Shown in pieces: positions 26,279 through 35,532 of a DNA stretch of 64,000 bases. The stretch lies in assembly GCF_014653175.1 (NCBI RefSeq), contig NZ_BNAG01000001.1, positions 372,001 to 436,000 on the forward strand, written 5' to 3'. Position numbers and translations under genes: made by a program. Each line of letters opens with the position of its first letter. The stretch's first letter is position 1. The notes beneath the pieces are model-generated. The model made no database searches. It was given only the letters and a program-made list of their open reading frames with translations, and was not told where the DNA came from. The stretch comes from Roseivirga thermotolerans. Lineage in GTDB: Bacteria > Bacteroidota > Bacteroidia > Cytophagales > Cyclobacteriaceae.

Positions 26279-27199
26279 TTATTCTTCTTTCTTAAATTTA
26301 CTATCGCTGGCATAGGCCAGAATTGATTTATTAATGAATCGCCTAACCGGCTTTTCCAGGTCTTTCTGCCGCCTATCCAGTGTTACATGGAGTTTTATGA
26401 CAATGGCATCTTTTTTTATGGAGTCTACTTTCAGGCTAAACTTCTCCAGGTTAATGTTCTTAAACTGTGCTTTTAGTGCCTCAATAAGGTAGCTTTCGAA
26501 ATGGTCTATGTTGGGTAAGGCTTCCGGTAACAGCTCAAAATCAAAGCTCAGTTTTTTGAAATTTTTCTTTGAGCTATTGATAACATGCGATGAGGCCATG
26601 GTAGAATTGGGAATGTACACGATCTCATCATCATCGTTGAGCAACACAACATTCATAAGGGTAATGTCTGTTATGCGCCCGCTATCTTCGCCCACTTTAA
26701 TGTAATCATTGATTGAAAACTGATTGGAAAACATCAGAATGAACCCATTAATCATATTTACCAGATACTCTCTAGAAATAATGGCAATAGCGGCTGCTAC
26801 TATGCTAATGGAGGTAAAAAACTCATTTACCTCTATGTTGAAATAATATGGAATGGAAATAATAAGTATAACCCCATACAAAATGGACGCTATACGGTTG
26901 ATACCCACAATATAATTGTCGCGAAAATCGCTCTCTTTGTTCTGTCGTTTTAGGTAAAGATATACCAGAGAGATTCGCCCAAAAGACACTAACAGCACAC
27001 TGGTAAGATAAAAGAAGAGAGTAGGTAAAATACGTCCATCCAGTTTCAGTTGGTCATAACTATCAGGAAACCTGTATCGCCAAACCAAGCCAACCACAAC
27101 CAGAATAAGCTTAATGAGAAAAAACAATCGCTTTTTCCCTTCTTGCCTGGCCCTGTCAAGGGGTCTGTTAATCTTACTTGCCTTTTTCAACAACTTCAT
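26279..27199 (-). CDS. MscS-type mechanosensitive ion channel
   Basis: Small-conductance mechanosensitive channel homologue of 306 residues. There are about four helices (near 25-45, 57-80, 104-125 and 132-155), with the pore helix region ISIVAAAIAIISREYLVNMINGFILMFSNQFSINDYIKV, then the beta domain (GRITDITLMNVVLLNDDDEIVYIPN) and a cytoplasmic alpha/beta domain. I use ATG 27199; a TTG at 27238 in the same frame would add 13 residues and overlap the upstream gene by four bases. It likely vents solutes on osmotic downshock. Confidence 0.88.
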   Translation of the reverse strand: MKLLKKASKINRPLDRARQEGKKRLFFLIKLILVVVGLVWRYRFPDSYDQLKLDGRILPTLFFYLTSVLLVSFGRISLVYLYLKRQNKESDFRDNYIVGINRIASILYGVILIISIPYYFNIEVNEFFTSISIVAAAIAIISREYLVNMINGFILMFSNQFSINDYIKVGEDSGRITDITLMNVVLLNDDDEIVYIPNSTMASSHVINSSKKNFKKLSFDFELLPEALPNIDHFESYLIEALKAQFKNINLEKFSLKVDSIKKDAIVIKLHVTLDRRQKDLEKPVRRFINKSILAYASDSKFKKEE

Positions 27200-27234
27200 G
27201 CTTACACGGGGCGAAATTACCGAATTTCGGCTAA

Positions 27235-27573
27235 TCAAAGAGACAATTCAGCAGAGGGATCCCAAAACACCCTATCGAATTGCTGTATCTTATCGCCAAT
27301 CACTTCTACGCCTTCGGCTTCCAGCCGTTCCTGCATTAGGCTAGGCGTTTCAAAATGATGCTTTCCGGTCAATATTCCTGTTCGATTCACCACCCTGTGA
27401 GCGGGCACATCGCTGAGCCCATGTGCTGCATTCATAGCCCATCCCACCATTCGGGCACTGCCTTTAGTCCCCAGGTAGTTGGCAATGGCTCCATAGCTGG
27501 TTACCCGGCCTCTGGGTATAAGCCTTACCACCTCATATACATCATTGAAAAAATTTGAATGGTCCTTTGCCAT
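27235..27573 (-). CDS. alkyltransferase-like protein (MGMT-fold without catalytic cysteine)
   Basis: A 112-residue protein with only the DNA-binding domain of O6-alkylguanine transferases: IPRGRVTSYGAIANYLG, SARMVGWAMNA and the active-site segment PAHRVVNRTG. In true transferases this last segment is PCHRV. Alanine replaces the cysteine that accepts the alkyl group, so it cannot repair directly. Characterised ATL proteins bind O6-alkylguanine, flip it and recruit nucleotide excision repair. It is the first gene of the ATL-MscS-TerC operon. Confidence 0.92.
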   Translation of the reverse strand: MAKDHSNFFNDVYEVVRLIPRGRVTSYGAIANYLGTKGSARMVGWAMNAAHGLSDVPAHRVVNRTGILTGKHHFETPSLMQERLEAEGVEVIGDKIQQFDRVFWDPSAELSL

Positions 27574-27589
27574 GGTTTGAAACTACAAA

Positions 27590-27618
27590 AAAGTCCTGCA
27601 CATTGAGCACAGGACTTT
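27590..27618 (-). terminator. terminator of the first NSS transporter gene
   Basis: AAAGTCCTG and CAGGACTTT pair perfectly around a short loop. On the minus strand the hairpin is followed by seven T residues. It lies 26 bases after the stop of the sodium-dependent transporter gene on that strand. Confidence 0.85.
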
Positions 27619-27644
27619 CAAATTCGTAGGTATCAGTCTATGGG

Positions 27645-29036
27645 CTACCCTCCTCCGGCAAAAAAGCCCAAAAGGCCCATCATGTTGAGCAACACCAGTA
27701 AAATGGTGATGGGACAAACATAGCGGATAAAAAACACAAAGATGCTGGAAGCCAACGAGCCGGCCTTCCAGGTTGGAGACCCTGTATCCAGCTCGCTCAC
27801 AATTTTATTCACAGGCATTTTCCAGGCCACATAAATGCAGGTAACCAAGGCTACCAACACTATAAAGAAAGTGCCAAAGAAAAAGTCTAGTATGTCTTGA
27901 AATCCCGTATACTGGTGTCCAAACATTACTATCTGCATTTTACTAAAGAAAGCGGAGCCGCCTTGAGAAAGTGCGGAAGGAATACCCACAATAAATAGCA
28001 GGATACCCACCACCCAAGCCGATTTGTTTCGGCTCCATTTCTTTTCATCCATAAAGTAAGAGGCGGGCACCTCAAGCATAGAAATGGAAGATGTAAGAGC
28101 CGCTACAGTGAGTAACAAAAAGAAAAAGGCTCCAATAATGGCACCACCGGGCATACTATTGAAAATCTCAGGCAATACCTGAAACACCAGTGTGGGCCCG
28201 GCTGCAGGGTCTTTTCCAAAAGCGAAAACGGCAGGGAAAATCATAAAGCCCGCCAACAAAGCCACTCCTGCATCCATTAGTCCCACCCATAGGCCTGAAC
28301 TAATAATACTGGTCTGTTTTGGAAGGTACGAACCGTATGTAATCATAATTCCCCAACCAATGCTCATAGAAAAGAAGGCTTGCCCCAGTGCTACCAAAAA
28401 GGTATTGGCGCTTATTTTTGAGAAGTCAGGGTTTAGGTAAAAGTCTACGCCCTTCATGGCTCCCTCTAAAGTAAGCGACCGAATGGCCACTACTGCAATG
28501 AGCAAAAACAACATAGGCATAAGCACTTTAGCGGCTTTTTCTATGCCTCCGGAAATACCTCCCTTTACTATAAAAATGGTGACCAAAGTAAATAACCCCA
28601 TCAGTGGAATGGTGTTCATTGGGTTAGAAGCAAACTCCTGAAAACTACCCGTATCGCCACTAACAGACTTGAAAATATAGCCTATGGTCCAACCGGCTAT
28701 GTTTCCATAATAAGAAAGCACAAAGAAGCTGACGCAAAGTGCCAAAATAGCTCCAAGCCCCATAAACAGAGGGTTGGCCCCAGTGTCTTTAAACGCACCA
28801 ATAGTGCCTTTTTTTGTCATTCGCCCAAACCCCATTTCTGTAAATAGCAAGGGCACGCCAATGAGCACTACGCAAAGCAAGTAAACCAAAACAAAGGCTC
28901 CGCCTCCATTTTGGCCCGTGATGAACGGAAAACGCCAAATATTACCCAAACCTACTGCCGAACCGGCAGCTGCCATGATAAATCCGAACTTGGATCCCCA
29001 CTGACCGCGATTTCCATCGCTTAAATTAACGGCCAT
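27645..29036 (-). CDS. sodium-dependent transporter, NSS family
   Basis: Na+-coupled amino-acid-type transporter (LeuT fold), 463 residues and 11-12 helices. The N-terminus RGQWGSKFGFIMAAAGSAVGLGNIWRFPF is the family signature, with the conserved W-R-F-P in helix 1 and the unwound G-x-G. I start at ATG 29036 (MAVNLSDGNRGQW); an upstream in-frame ATG adds 20 residues unlike the family. A second NSS transporter is divergent from it 247 bases away but is not a close copy. The substrate is unknown. Confidence 0.92.
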   Translation of the reverse strand: MAVNLSDGNRGQWGSKFGFIMAAAGSAVGLGNIWRFPFITGQNGGGAFVLVYLLCVVLIGVPLLFTEMGFGRMTKKGTIGAFKDTGANPLFMGLGAILALCVSFFVLSYYGNIAGWTIGYIFKSVSGDTGSFQEFASNPMNTIPLMGLFTLVTIFIVKGGISGGIEKAAKVLMPMLFLLIAVVAIRSLTLEGAMKGVDFYLNPDFSKISANTFLVALGQAFFSMSIGWGIMITYGSYLPKQTSIISSGLWVGLMDAGVALLAGFMIFPAVFAFGKDPAAGPTLVFQVLPEIFNSMPGGAIIGAFFFLLLTVAALTSSISMLEVPASYFMDEKKWSRNKSAWVVGILLFIVGIPSALSQGGSAFFSKMQIVMFGHQYTGFQDILDFFFGTFFIVLVALVTCIYVAWKMPVNKIVSELDTGSPTWKAGSLASSIFVFFIRYVCPITILLVLLNMMGLLGFFAGGG

Positions 29037-29283
29037 ATAAAAAAGTTTACGTTGAGAATAGAAAAGTTTTAACAAAGAATATTCTCCATTTTCCACCTAA
29101 AAACCAAGCATATTTTATAGTAAGCCCTAAAACCAAAGAGAAAACTGTTTAAGACGACTGCAAACGGTTGCACATTATGACACCGATTCAATTAAAACTT
29201 GAGTTTCTGCTTAAAAAAATTAGTTTGTCCGGCTTCATAAGAATCAAAACTGAACAATCGCAAATACTAACAGTCAATTATAT

Positions 29284-30792
29284 ATGGCAGAAAAAAGAGA
29301 AGAATTTAGTAACCGGTGGGGAATAATTCTAGCCGCCCTGGGTATGGCTATTGGTGCCGGAAACCTCTGGCGGTTTCCAAGAATAGCCGGAGAACATGGG
29401 GGTACCTTCATTATTTTATGGATGTTTTTCCTGGTGATATGGTCTATTCCCTTGCTGATGGCCGAACTGGCCATTGGTAAGCACTACCGAAAAGGAACAC
29501 TAGGGTCGCTGGGTTCTTTAAGCGGAAAAAAATTCAATTGGATGGGCACCTTCGTTACCCTGGTAACAGTAGGTATTGCCTTTTACTATTCGGTGGTTAC
29601 AGGCTGGTCGTTGCGTTACTTTTTGCTCAATACACAAAACCTGGTAGACTACCTCTTTGGATCGGGCGCTATGAACGAAAAGTTTGCCGACCCCAGCGTA
29701 AACTTTATGGACAACTTCTGGGCAAGTCTTTCCAACTCCAGCTGGGAGGCAGTTTTATGCTATATGCTCACCATTACTATAGCCATTTGGGTTTTGGGCA
29801 AAGGCATTAAGAAAGGGCTCGAAAGAACCAATAAAATATTAATACCAACCTTATTTATTCTTTTGCTGGTGGTTGCTGCCTTTGCCATTCAAATGCCAGG
29901 TGGAGTGCAAGGCCTGGAATACCTCTTTACCATTGATGTAGAGAAGTTTAAAGATCCAATCATTTGGATTGAAGCCATTACCGACTCGGCCTGGAGTACC
30001 GGAGCCGGCTGGGGTCTGATGATTACCATTGGCTCTTTCTCGAGACAGAAAGAAGATGTAACCTTGAACACCTTCTTAGGTGCTTTTGGCAACAACACAG
30101 CCGCTCTTTTGGCAGCTATGGCCATTTTGCCGGCCGTTTTTGCCATGGCAGCTACGCCTACTGAAGCCATTGATTTCTTACATGGTGGAAATACAGCTTT
30201 GGTATTTACCATCTTACCACAGCTGTTTGCCCAAATGCCAGGAGGCCCATTCCTTTCATGGATATTCTTTGGGGCCTTTGCTATGGCCGCTTTCAGTTCC
30301 ATTTTGCCAATGATGCAACTGATTATAAAAAACCTGACCGACTACGAAATACCCAAAAAGAAAGCGGCCATTATTGCTGGTGCGGCATGTTTTATTGTTG
30401 GATTCCCTTCGGCCTGGTGGCTCGACTTCTTCGAGAATCAGGATTGGGTTTGGGGCGTTGGCCTTTTGGTGAGTGGCATTTTTATATCCTTCCTCATTAT
30501 CAGATATGGCCCCATGAAGTTCAAGAAAGACTTCATCGATCAGAATTCCGACTTCAAGGTATCTAAGCTATACTTTGCTGGCATGATCTACTTCAACTTT
30601 ATAGCTGGCCTCTTTCTGGTTTATTGGTGGATGGATCAGGGCTACAGCGAATACCCGTGGTTTGATGCCGAAGGCAACTGGAACTTGTTCGACAGATTTA
30701 GCAATGCAACCATAGTTACGCAATGGGGAATAGCCCTGCTTATTGCTGTGGTGTTTAATGGATGGTTTTACAGAAAATTCGTGAAAAAATGA
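29284..30792 (+). CDS. sodium-dependent transporter, NSS family, large subunit (MetP-like)
   Basis: LeuT-fold Na+ symporter of 502 residues. The helix 1 motif is GNLWRFPRIAGEHGG, and there are about 12 helices. What sets it apart is the gene directly after it: a 40-residue one-helix protein overlapping its stop by four bases. This matches the two-component methionine/alanine importer arrangement (MetP with MetS) known in actinobacteria. By that analogy it probably takes up hydrophobic amino acids, though that rests on context and not on binding-site residues. Confidence 0.9.
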   Translation: MAEKREEFSNRWGIILAALGMAIGAGNLWRFPRIAGEHGGTFIILWMFFLVIWSIPLLMAELAIGKHYRKGTLGSLGSLSGKKFNWMGTFVTLVTVGIAFYYSVVTGWSLRYFLLNTQNLVDYLFGSGAMNEKFADPSVNFMDNFWASLSNSSWEAVLCYMLTITIAIWVLGKGIKKGLERTNKILIPTLFILLLVVAAFAIQMPGGVQGLEYLFTIDVEKFKDPIIWIEAITDSAWSTGAGWGLMITIGSFSRQKEDVTLNTFLGAFGNNTAALLAAMAILPAVFAMAATPTEAIDFLHGGNTALVFTILPQLFAQMPGGPFLSWIFFGAFAMAAFSSILPMMQLIIKNLTDYEIPKKKAAIIAGAACFIVGFPSAWWLDFFENQDWVWGVGLLVSGIFISFLIIRYGPMKFKKDFIDQNSDFKVSKLYFAGMIYFNFIAGLFLVYWWMDQGYSEYPWFDAEGNWNLFDRFSNATIVTQWGIALLIAVVFNGWFYRKFVKK

Positions 30793-30911
30793 GTGGAGAA
30801 GCAATAATAGGAATGATTATATGCCTTTCGATTACCCTGGGGGGATTTTTAGTTTTTTTAAAAATTGCGCTCAGTGCCGATAAGAAAGAGAACGTTAAAA
30901 ACGAAAATTGA
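30789..30911 (+). CDS. MetS-like small subunit of the NSS transporter
   Basis: A 40-codon gene starting MSGEAIIGMIICLSIT, with one hydrophobic helix (residues 5-28) and a charged C-terminal tail (SADKKENVKNEN). Its ATG overlaps the transporter stop (ATGA), so it is translationally coupled. Size, topology and position fit the MetS / methionine-alanine importer small-subunit family, which is needed for transport by its partner in characterised cases. It is short enough to be missed by gene finders. Confidence 0.8.
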   Translation: MSGEAIIGMIICLSITLGGFLVFLKIALSADKKENVKNEN

Positions 30912-30916
30912 CGTTA

Positions 30917-30937
30917 ACCCTGAATGCATTTCAGGGT
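30917..30937 (+). terminator. hairpin after the NSS transporter operon
   Basis: ACCCTGAA and TTCAGGGT pair around TGCAT five bases after the small-subunit stop. There is no T-run after it, so termination strength is uncertain; it may be a fragment of a dispersed repeat. Confidence 0.45.
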
Positions 30938-30983
30938 CTACTAAGAAGATGCTGAAACAAATTCGGCCTGACAACGAAATGTT

Positions 30984-31886
30984 TTAATTCTTGATTTGAT
31001 CGGCCACAATGGCAATCCCTTCATCGAAAGAATGAGGCTCGTACCCAAGCACGGTGCGGGCCTTTTCTATGAGCAGCCCGGTTTTTGGGGGCCTTTTGGC
31101 TGTTTGACTGAAGCTGCTGGCATCGGCACGCTGCATAGTACGCATATCGAGGTTAAAAAACTGTGCTGTTTTTACGGCCATTTCATAAGGATTGAGCAGA
31201 TCTTTTCCACAAATGTTGAATATTCCGGAAGCTTTCTTTTTGGCAATAAGATAGCAGCCCATCGCTAAGTCCTCTGCAAGTGTAGGGCTCCGCAATTGGT
31301 CATCTACCACCTTAATCTCCTTGCCTTCTTCCAGGCTCTTTTTTACCCATAGAATAATATTGCTACGGCTCATATCGTGGGCAATACCATACACTAAAAC
31401 GGTTCGGGCAATAGCATAGTCAATGGTAGAGTTCTCCAATAATTTTTCGGCTGCCAGTTTACTTTCGCCATAGTAGCTCACCGGATTGGGCACAGCCTCC
31501 TCATCATAGGGTCCATTTTCACCATCAAAGATAAAGTCGGTCGACAGGTGTAGTAAAAAGGCATTGTTATCTGCGCAAGCTTCAATTAGATATTTTACAG
31601 CATTTACATTCTGATCCCAGCAAGCCTCTTTTTCCAGTTCACATTGGTCTACGTTGGTCATGGCGGCCGTGTGAATAACTACCTCGGGGCGGTGCCTGGC
31701 TACAACTTCCCGTACTTGCTCACGGTTAGTTATATCCATTACATCAAACTGGTAGTCATCTTGTGCATAGGGAAGCCGATTGGCCCCGCGAGCAGTCGCA
31801 ATAAGCTCATCTTCTCCACGGTCGAGTATCAGTTTTACGAGTTTTTGACCTAGCAACCCATTGGAACCGGTGATGAGTATTTTCAT
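30984..31886 (-). CDS. dTDP-4-dehydrorhamnose reductase-like SDR (RmlD family)
   Basis: NAD(P)-dependent extended short-chain reductase, 300 residues. The Rossmann motif GSNGLLGQKL is at residues 7-16, STDFIFDGENGPYDEE is typical of RmlD, and YGESKLAAEK provides the catalytic Tyr/Lys pair. RmlD makes dTDP-L-rhamnose, but no other rml genes are present here. A related sugar reductase, or the MAT2B/SDR-like branch, is therefore possible. It is the last gene of an eight-gene minus-strand operon, three bases after a cyclophilin gene. Confidence 0.85.
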   Translation of the reverse strand: MKILITGSNGLLGQKLVKLILDRGEDELIATARGANRLPYAQDDYQFDVMDITNREQVREVVARHRPEVVIHTAAMTNVDQCELEKEACWDQNVNAVKYLIEACADNNAFLLHLSTDFIFDGENGPYDEEAVPNPVSYYGESKLAAEKLLENSTIDYAIARTVLVYGIAHDMSRSNIILWVKKSLEEGKEIKVVDDQLRSPTLAEDLAMGCYLIAKKKASGIFNICGKDLLNPYEMAVKTAQFFNLDMRTMQRADASSFSQTAKRPPKTGLLIEKARTVLGYEPHSFDEGIAIVADQIKN

Positions 31887-31889
31887 GAT

Positions 31890-32801
31890 TTAATCTTTTT
31901 GTGGATATTCTATGCCGTATTTTTTGGTAACCTCCCTCTTGGGTAGTGTTATTACTTTCACATGCATGCGAATATCTTCCAGCGGCTTATCGCGCAAATT
32001 GGTTTTGGTAGCAGCAATTTTATCAATCACTTCCAACCCTTCTACCACCTGACCAAACACGGTATATTGTCCGTCAAGGTGAGGAGCCCCTCCTTCGGTA
32101 GCATACACTTCTTTGGCCCAGGCCGGATAACCCGGGTCAGTCTGGTCGCCAAATTCCTTCTCAATTACATCGATAGAATTGAAGATTAGTCGCTTATAGG
32201 CCAGTCCAAAATCATAGGTAGAATCGGTTTCGCTCAAACCTCTGTGATACTCCACCTTTTCCGTTAGTTCCGGAAAACGTTCCGAGCGTAGCATTCGCGC
32301 AAACAACCCACTGAGCTTAAGCTCCTGCCTTCGCTCTGCCCGGGCTTTCAACCCTTCTTCATCGAATATTTCGCCATCTACAATGTAAAACTGAGAGCCG
32401 CTCGATTTTTTCTCAGGGTTTACGGCATCGCCTGTTCGGGCAGCCGCCAAAGCACCTTTTCGGTGAATATATTTTTCAGGAAGAAATTCAGCCTCGAGTG
32501 AATAGTCTACCGATTCACCTGCTACTCCGGTCGAAACATCACCTGTTTGAATCATGAAGTTTTCAATAACCCTGTGAAAAATCACGGAGTCGTACTGACC
32601 GTTCTTAGCCAGCTTCAGAAAGTTTTGCTTGTGAATGGGGGTATCATCGTACAACACGGCCGTCATATCGCCATATGGTGTAGAAATAACCACCAGTTCA
32701 TCTACTTCTTTGGGGGAGCACGCCAGAACGCTCAAAAGCAACAGACTTGCCCAAAAAGCTTTAATACTTGTTTTATTGTTGGTTGCTGTAGTCATAGCCA
32801 T
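31890..32801 (-). CDS. cyclophilin-type peptidyl-prolyl isomerase lipoprotein (second of two)
   Basis: Envelope prolyl isomerase of 303 residues. The N-terminus has a lipoprotein signal (LLLLSVLACSPK), so it is lipid-anchored. The cyclophilin core starts VISTPYGDMTAVLYDDTPIHKQNF, with FHRVIENFMIQTGD and GSQFYIVDG. An insert of about 70 residues follows before the core resumes with GQYTVFGQVVEGLEVID. I use ATG 32801 (32795 is equally possible). The start lies inside the end of its paralogue upstream, overlapping by about 29 bases. The two genes are a tandem duplication. Confidence 0.88.
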   Translation of the reverse strand: MAMTTATNNKTSIKAFWASLLLLSVLACSPKEVDELVVISTPYGDMTAVLYDDTPIHKQNFLKLAKNGQYDSVIFHRVIENFMIQTGDVSTGVAGESVDYSLEAEFLPEKYIHRKGALAAARTGDAVNPEKKSSGSQFYIVDGEIFDEEGLKARAERRQELKLSGLFARMLRSERFPELTEKVEYHRGLSETDSTYDFGLAYKRLIFNSIDVIEKEFGDQTDPGYPAWAKEVYATEGGAPHLDGQYTVFGQVVEGLEVIDKIAATKTNLRDKPLEDIRMHVKVITLPKREVTKKYGIEYPQKD

Positions 32802-33702
32802 ACTTTTCTGCAATTTCTTTCTTGGGCATTTCTTCCACCGATACGTACATCCGAACGTCATCTACCGGTCGGTCTCCGGGCTTGGTTTGAACCCCCGCAA
32901 TGGAGTCGATTATGTCTAAACCGGAAATTACCTCGCCAAACACGGTATAGTCTCCATCCAGAAAAGGCGTACCTCCAATGGTTTTGTAGGCTCTCTTCTG
33001 TTCTTCAGACATTTCAGGTCTATTGAGTTTTCGGCCGGTGGCTTCTTCGAGTTGGTCTATGGTGGCCAATAGCTTCTTTTTCAACTCAGCGTCTCCTCCT
33101 TGCTCATAGGCCTGCTGATACTCTCTGTTCAGGTCGTGATCGGGTAAGGCAGAACGCAAGTATTGAGCTGCGCTGCCAATGGCTTGCAAGTTGGGGCCGC
33201 TAAATTGCCCGAGAGAGGCATCGTCTAGCACTTGTCCCTGAACCACAAAGAACTGGCTTCCGCTGGAGGCTTTTTCGGGGTTCACAAAATCGGGTTGCCT
33301 GGCGGCAGAAAGGGCTCCCTTCTTGTGAAAAAACTGAGGAACAAATTCGGCCGGAATAGTATAGCCGGGGCCGCCACTTCCCAAATTCTGGTCGGGAGCC
33401 GCATTTTTCGATTCGGGGTCTCCACACTGAATCATGAAGCCCTGAATAACCCGGTGAAATAAGAGGCTATCGTAGAATTTTTCTTGTGCGAGCTTAATAA
33501 AGTTTTCTTTGTGCTTGGGTGTTTTGTCATACAAAACAGCCTTCATTTCGCCAAAATTGGTTTTAATAGTCACCAGGTAGTCATTGCCTGAAAGGTCTGC
33601 GGCTTTGGTAGTTTCACTGCCCGACTTTTCTCCTGAAGAATCGCAGGCCATTGTCAATAGAAAAACGGCCACTACGGCTAAAAAAATCTTCTGTCTAATC
33701 AT
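32773..33702 (-). CDS. cyclophilin-type peptidyl-prolyl isomerase lipoprotein (first of two)
   Basis: A 309-residue paralogue of the following gene, also with a lipoprotein signal (VFLLTMACDSSG). Core motifs are TNFGEMKAVLYDKTPKHKENF, FHRVIQGFMIQCGDPESK and GSQFFVVQG, with a similar inserted helical segment (KKLLATIDQLEEATGRKLN) ahead of GDYTVFGEVISGLDIID. It likely helps fold envelope proteins. The start overlaps the end of hemC by eight bases. Confidence 0.9.
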   Translation of the reverse strand: MIRQKIFLAVVAVFLLTMACDSSGEKSGSETTKAADLSGNDYLVTIKTNFGEMKAVLYDKTPKHKENFIKLAQEKFYDSLLFHRVIQGFMIQCGDPESKNAAPDQNLGSGGPGYTIPAEFVPQFFHKKGALSAARQPDFVNPEKASSGSQFFVVQGQVLDDASLGQFSGPNLQAIGSAAQYLRSALPDHDLNREYQQAYEQGGDAELKKKLLATIDQLEEATGRKLNRPEMSEEQKRAYKTIGGTPFLDGDYTVFGEVISGLDIIDSIAGVQTKPGDRPVDDVRMYVSVEEMPKKEIAEKYGYDYSNQQ

Positions 33703-34624
33703 GGTTCATTGTTCGTTTAATCTCCTCTAAAATGGCTTTCCCTCCCGAAGATAATACTTCATTGGCAAGTTCGGAACCTAGCCTCTCGGGAGTAGAAGCG
33801 TGTGTTTGGTGTTGTTTCACAATTCTCTTTTGGCCATCGAGGCTGATTATGCCTCCGGACATTTTCAGGGAATTATTCTCCAAGGTTGCGTATCCGTAAA
33901 CCGGTATGCTACACCCTCCGTCCATGGTTTTTAAATAAGCTCTTTCGGCCAATAGGCAAGTTTCTGTGTCTGGGTGGTTGAGCACCTCCCTTACCTTGGC
34001 GCGTTTTTCGGCAGACAGGGTACTGTGAATTTCTATGGCAACACTACCCTGACCCACCGCGGGAATAAACTCATTGACCGATAGCTTGTGCTTTATTTTA
34101 TCGTCATACCCCATCCGATGCACTCCTGCATAGGCCAACAAAAGGGCATCGCAGGCACCTTCTTCCATCTTTCGGATTCTCGTTTGTAAATTTCCTCGAA
34201 CGGCCACCGTTTCGATGCCCGGGTAAAAATGACGAAGAGTGGCTACTCTCCTTGTGCTGGAGGTTCCCAAAACCAACCCCGGACTACTCAGATCAACTGA
34301 GGGCTTGTGACTAATGATCACATCGTTCACTTCTTCTCGCTCCATAAAGGCAATGAGTTCAAAACCTGACGGGAGCTTTGATTGCATGTCTTTAGCACTA
34401 TGAACGGCTATATCGATTCGGCCATCGGCCAATTGCTCTTCAATCTCTTCAGTGAACACCCCCTTGCTGCCAATCTTGGCAATGGAAACATCGAGTATTT
34501 TATCGCCTTTGGTTTCAATGGTCACTATTTCTGTTTCGAGCCCTGCAGCCTGAAGTTTTTCTTCCACGTGGTAGGCCTGCCAAAGTGCCAGTCTGCTTCC
34601 CCTCGTTCCTATCTTAATTTTCAT
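33695..34624 (-). CDS. hemC: hydroxymethylbilane synthase (porphobilinogen deaminase)
   Basis: Condenses four porphobilinogens into hydroxymethylbilane in heme synthesis. It has 309 residues. The start [17 protein letters not shown], the catalytic aspartate in HSAKDM, and the dipyrromethane-carrying Cys238 in MDGGCSIPVYGY are all present. The gene is sandwiched between rimK (sharing one base, TGATG) and a cyclophilin gene, away from any other hem gene. This is an unusual place for it. Confidence 0.95.
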   Translation of the reverse strand: MKIKIGTRGSRLALWQAYHVEEKLQAAGLETEIVTIETKGDKILDVSIAKIGSKGVFTEEIEEQLADGRIDIAVHSAKDMQSKLPSGFELIAFMEREEVNDVIISHKPSVDLSSPGLVLGTSSTRRVATLRHFYPGIETVAVRGNLQTRIRKMEEGACDALLLAYAGVHRMGYDDKIKHKLSVNEFIPAVGQGSVAIEIHSTLSAEKRAKVREVLNHPDTETCLLAERAYLKTMDGGCSIPVYGYATLENNSLKMSGGIISLDGQKRIVKQHQTHASTPERLGSELANEVLSSGGKAILEEIKRTMNHD

Positions 34625-35532
34625 CAGGCCTTGAGTTTAGAAATGGTGCCTTTCTTTTTGGGTTGGTTTCTTTCGATGTAAGCCACTATTTGCTCGGCAA
34701 TGTCTACACCGGTTGCTCTTTCTATACCTTCGAGGCCGGGAGAACTGTTGACTTCCAAAATAAGTGGTCCGCGGCTCGACTGTAAAATATCTACTCCGGC
34801 TACGGAAAGCCCCATGGCATTGGCGGCTTTTACAGCTACCGATTTTTCTAAACGGCTAAGTTTCACCACCTCGGCTTTGCCACCCCGGTGCAAGTTGCTC
34901 CTAAATTCACCTTCCTGACCTGTGCGCTTCATGGCTCCTACTACCTTACCATCGACTACGAAAACGCGTAGGTCTGAGGCCTTGGCCTCTTTAATAAATT
35001 CTTGCACAATAATACGTGCTTTAAGTCCGTGGAAAGCTTCTATAACCGACTGAGCAGCTTTTCGGGTTTCGGCCAAAACTACACCCAGCCCCTGGGTTCC
35101 TTCCAGAAGTTTAATAATCACAGGTGCTCCGCCTACATGATCTACAAGGCTGCGTTCTTCTTTGGAGTAGTTGGTAAAAGCGGTACGAGGCATGGGCAAA
35201 CCTGCTCCACTGAGCAACTGTAAGCTTCTTAGCTTATCGCGAGAGCGAACAATGGACTGGGAGTAGGTGGTACTGAAAACTCCCATCATTTCGAACTGAC
35301 GAACAACAGCAGTACCGTAAAAGGTTACAGAAGCCCCAATTCGGGGTATTACGGCATCAATATCGTCCAGAACCTCACCCATATAGTGTACTTTTGGACC
35401 TGTGGGTTCAATGGTAAGGTCGCACTTGAGGTGGTCAATAACCCTGGCCTCATGCCCTTTTGCTTTGATAGCCTCCACCAGCCTGCGTGTGGAATACAGG
35501 TGGCTATTTCTTGAGAGTACTGCTATCTTCAT
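34624..35532 (-). CDS. rimK: RimK-family alpha-L-glutamate ligase
   Basis: ATP-grasp enzyme of 302 residues that adds glutamate to a protein C-terminus; in E. coli the target is ribosomal protein S6. It shows the N-terminal pre-ATP-grasp domain (MKIAVLSRN...), the nucleotide-binding loop [17 protein letters not shown], the metal-binding [15 protein letters not shown], and FRSNLHRGG. The upstream neighbour is a retropepsin-like protease whose gene overlaps it by 29 bases. These two families pair recurrently. Whether S6 is the target here is not shown. Confidence 0.92.
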   Translation of the reverse strand: MKIAVLSRNSHLYSTRRLVEAIKAKGHEARVIDHLKCDLTIEPTGPKVHYMGEVLDDIDAVIPRIGASVTFYGTAVVRQFEMMGVFSTTYSQSIVRSRDKLRSLQLLSGAGLPMPRTAFTNYSKEERSLVDHVGGAPVIIKLLEGTQGLGVVLAETRKAAQSVIEAFHGLKARIIVQEFIKEAKASDLRVFVVDGKVVGAMKRTGQEGEFRSNLHRGGKAEVVKLSRLEKSVAVKAANAMGLSVAGVDILQSSRGPLILEVNSSPGLEGIERATGVDIAEQIVAYIERNQPKKKGTISKLKA

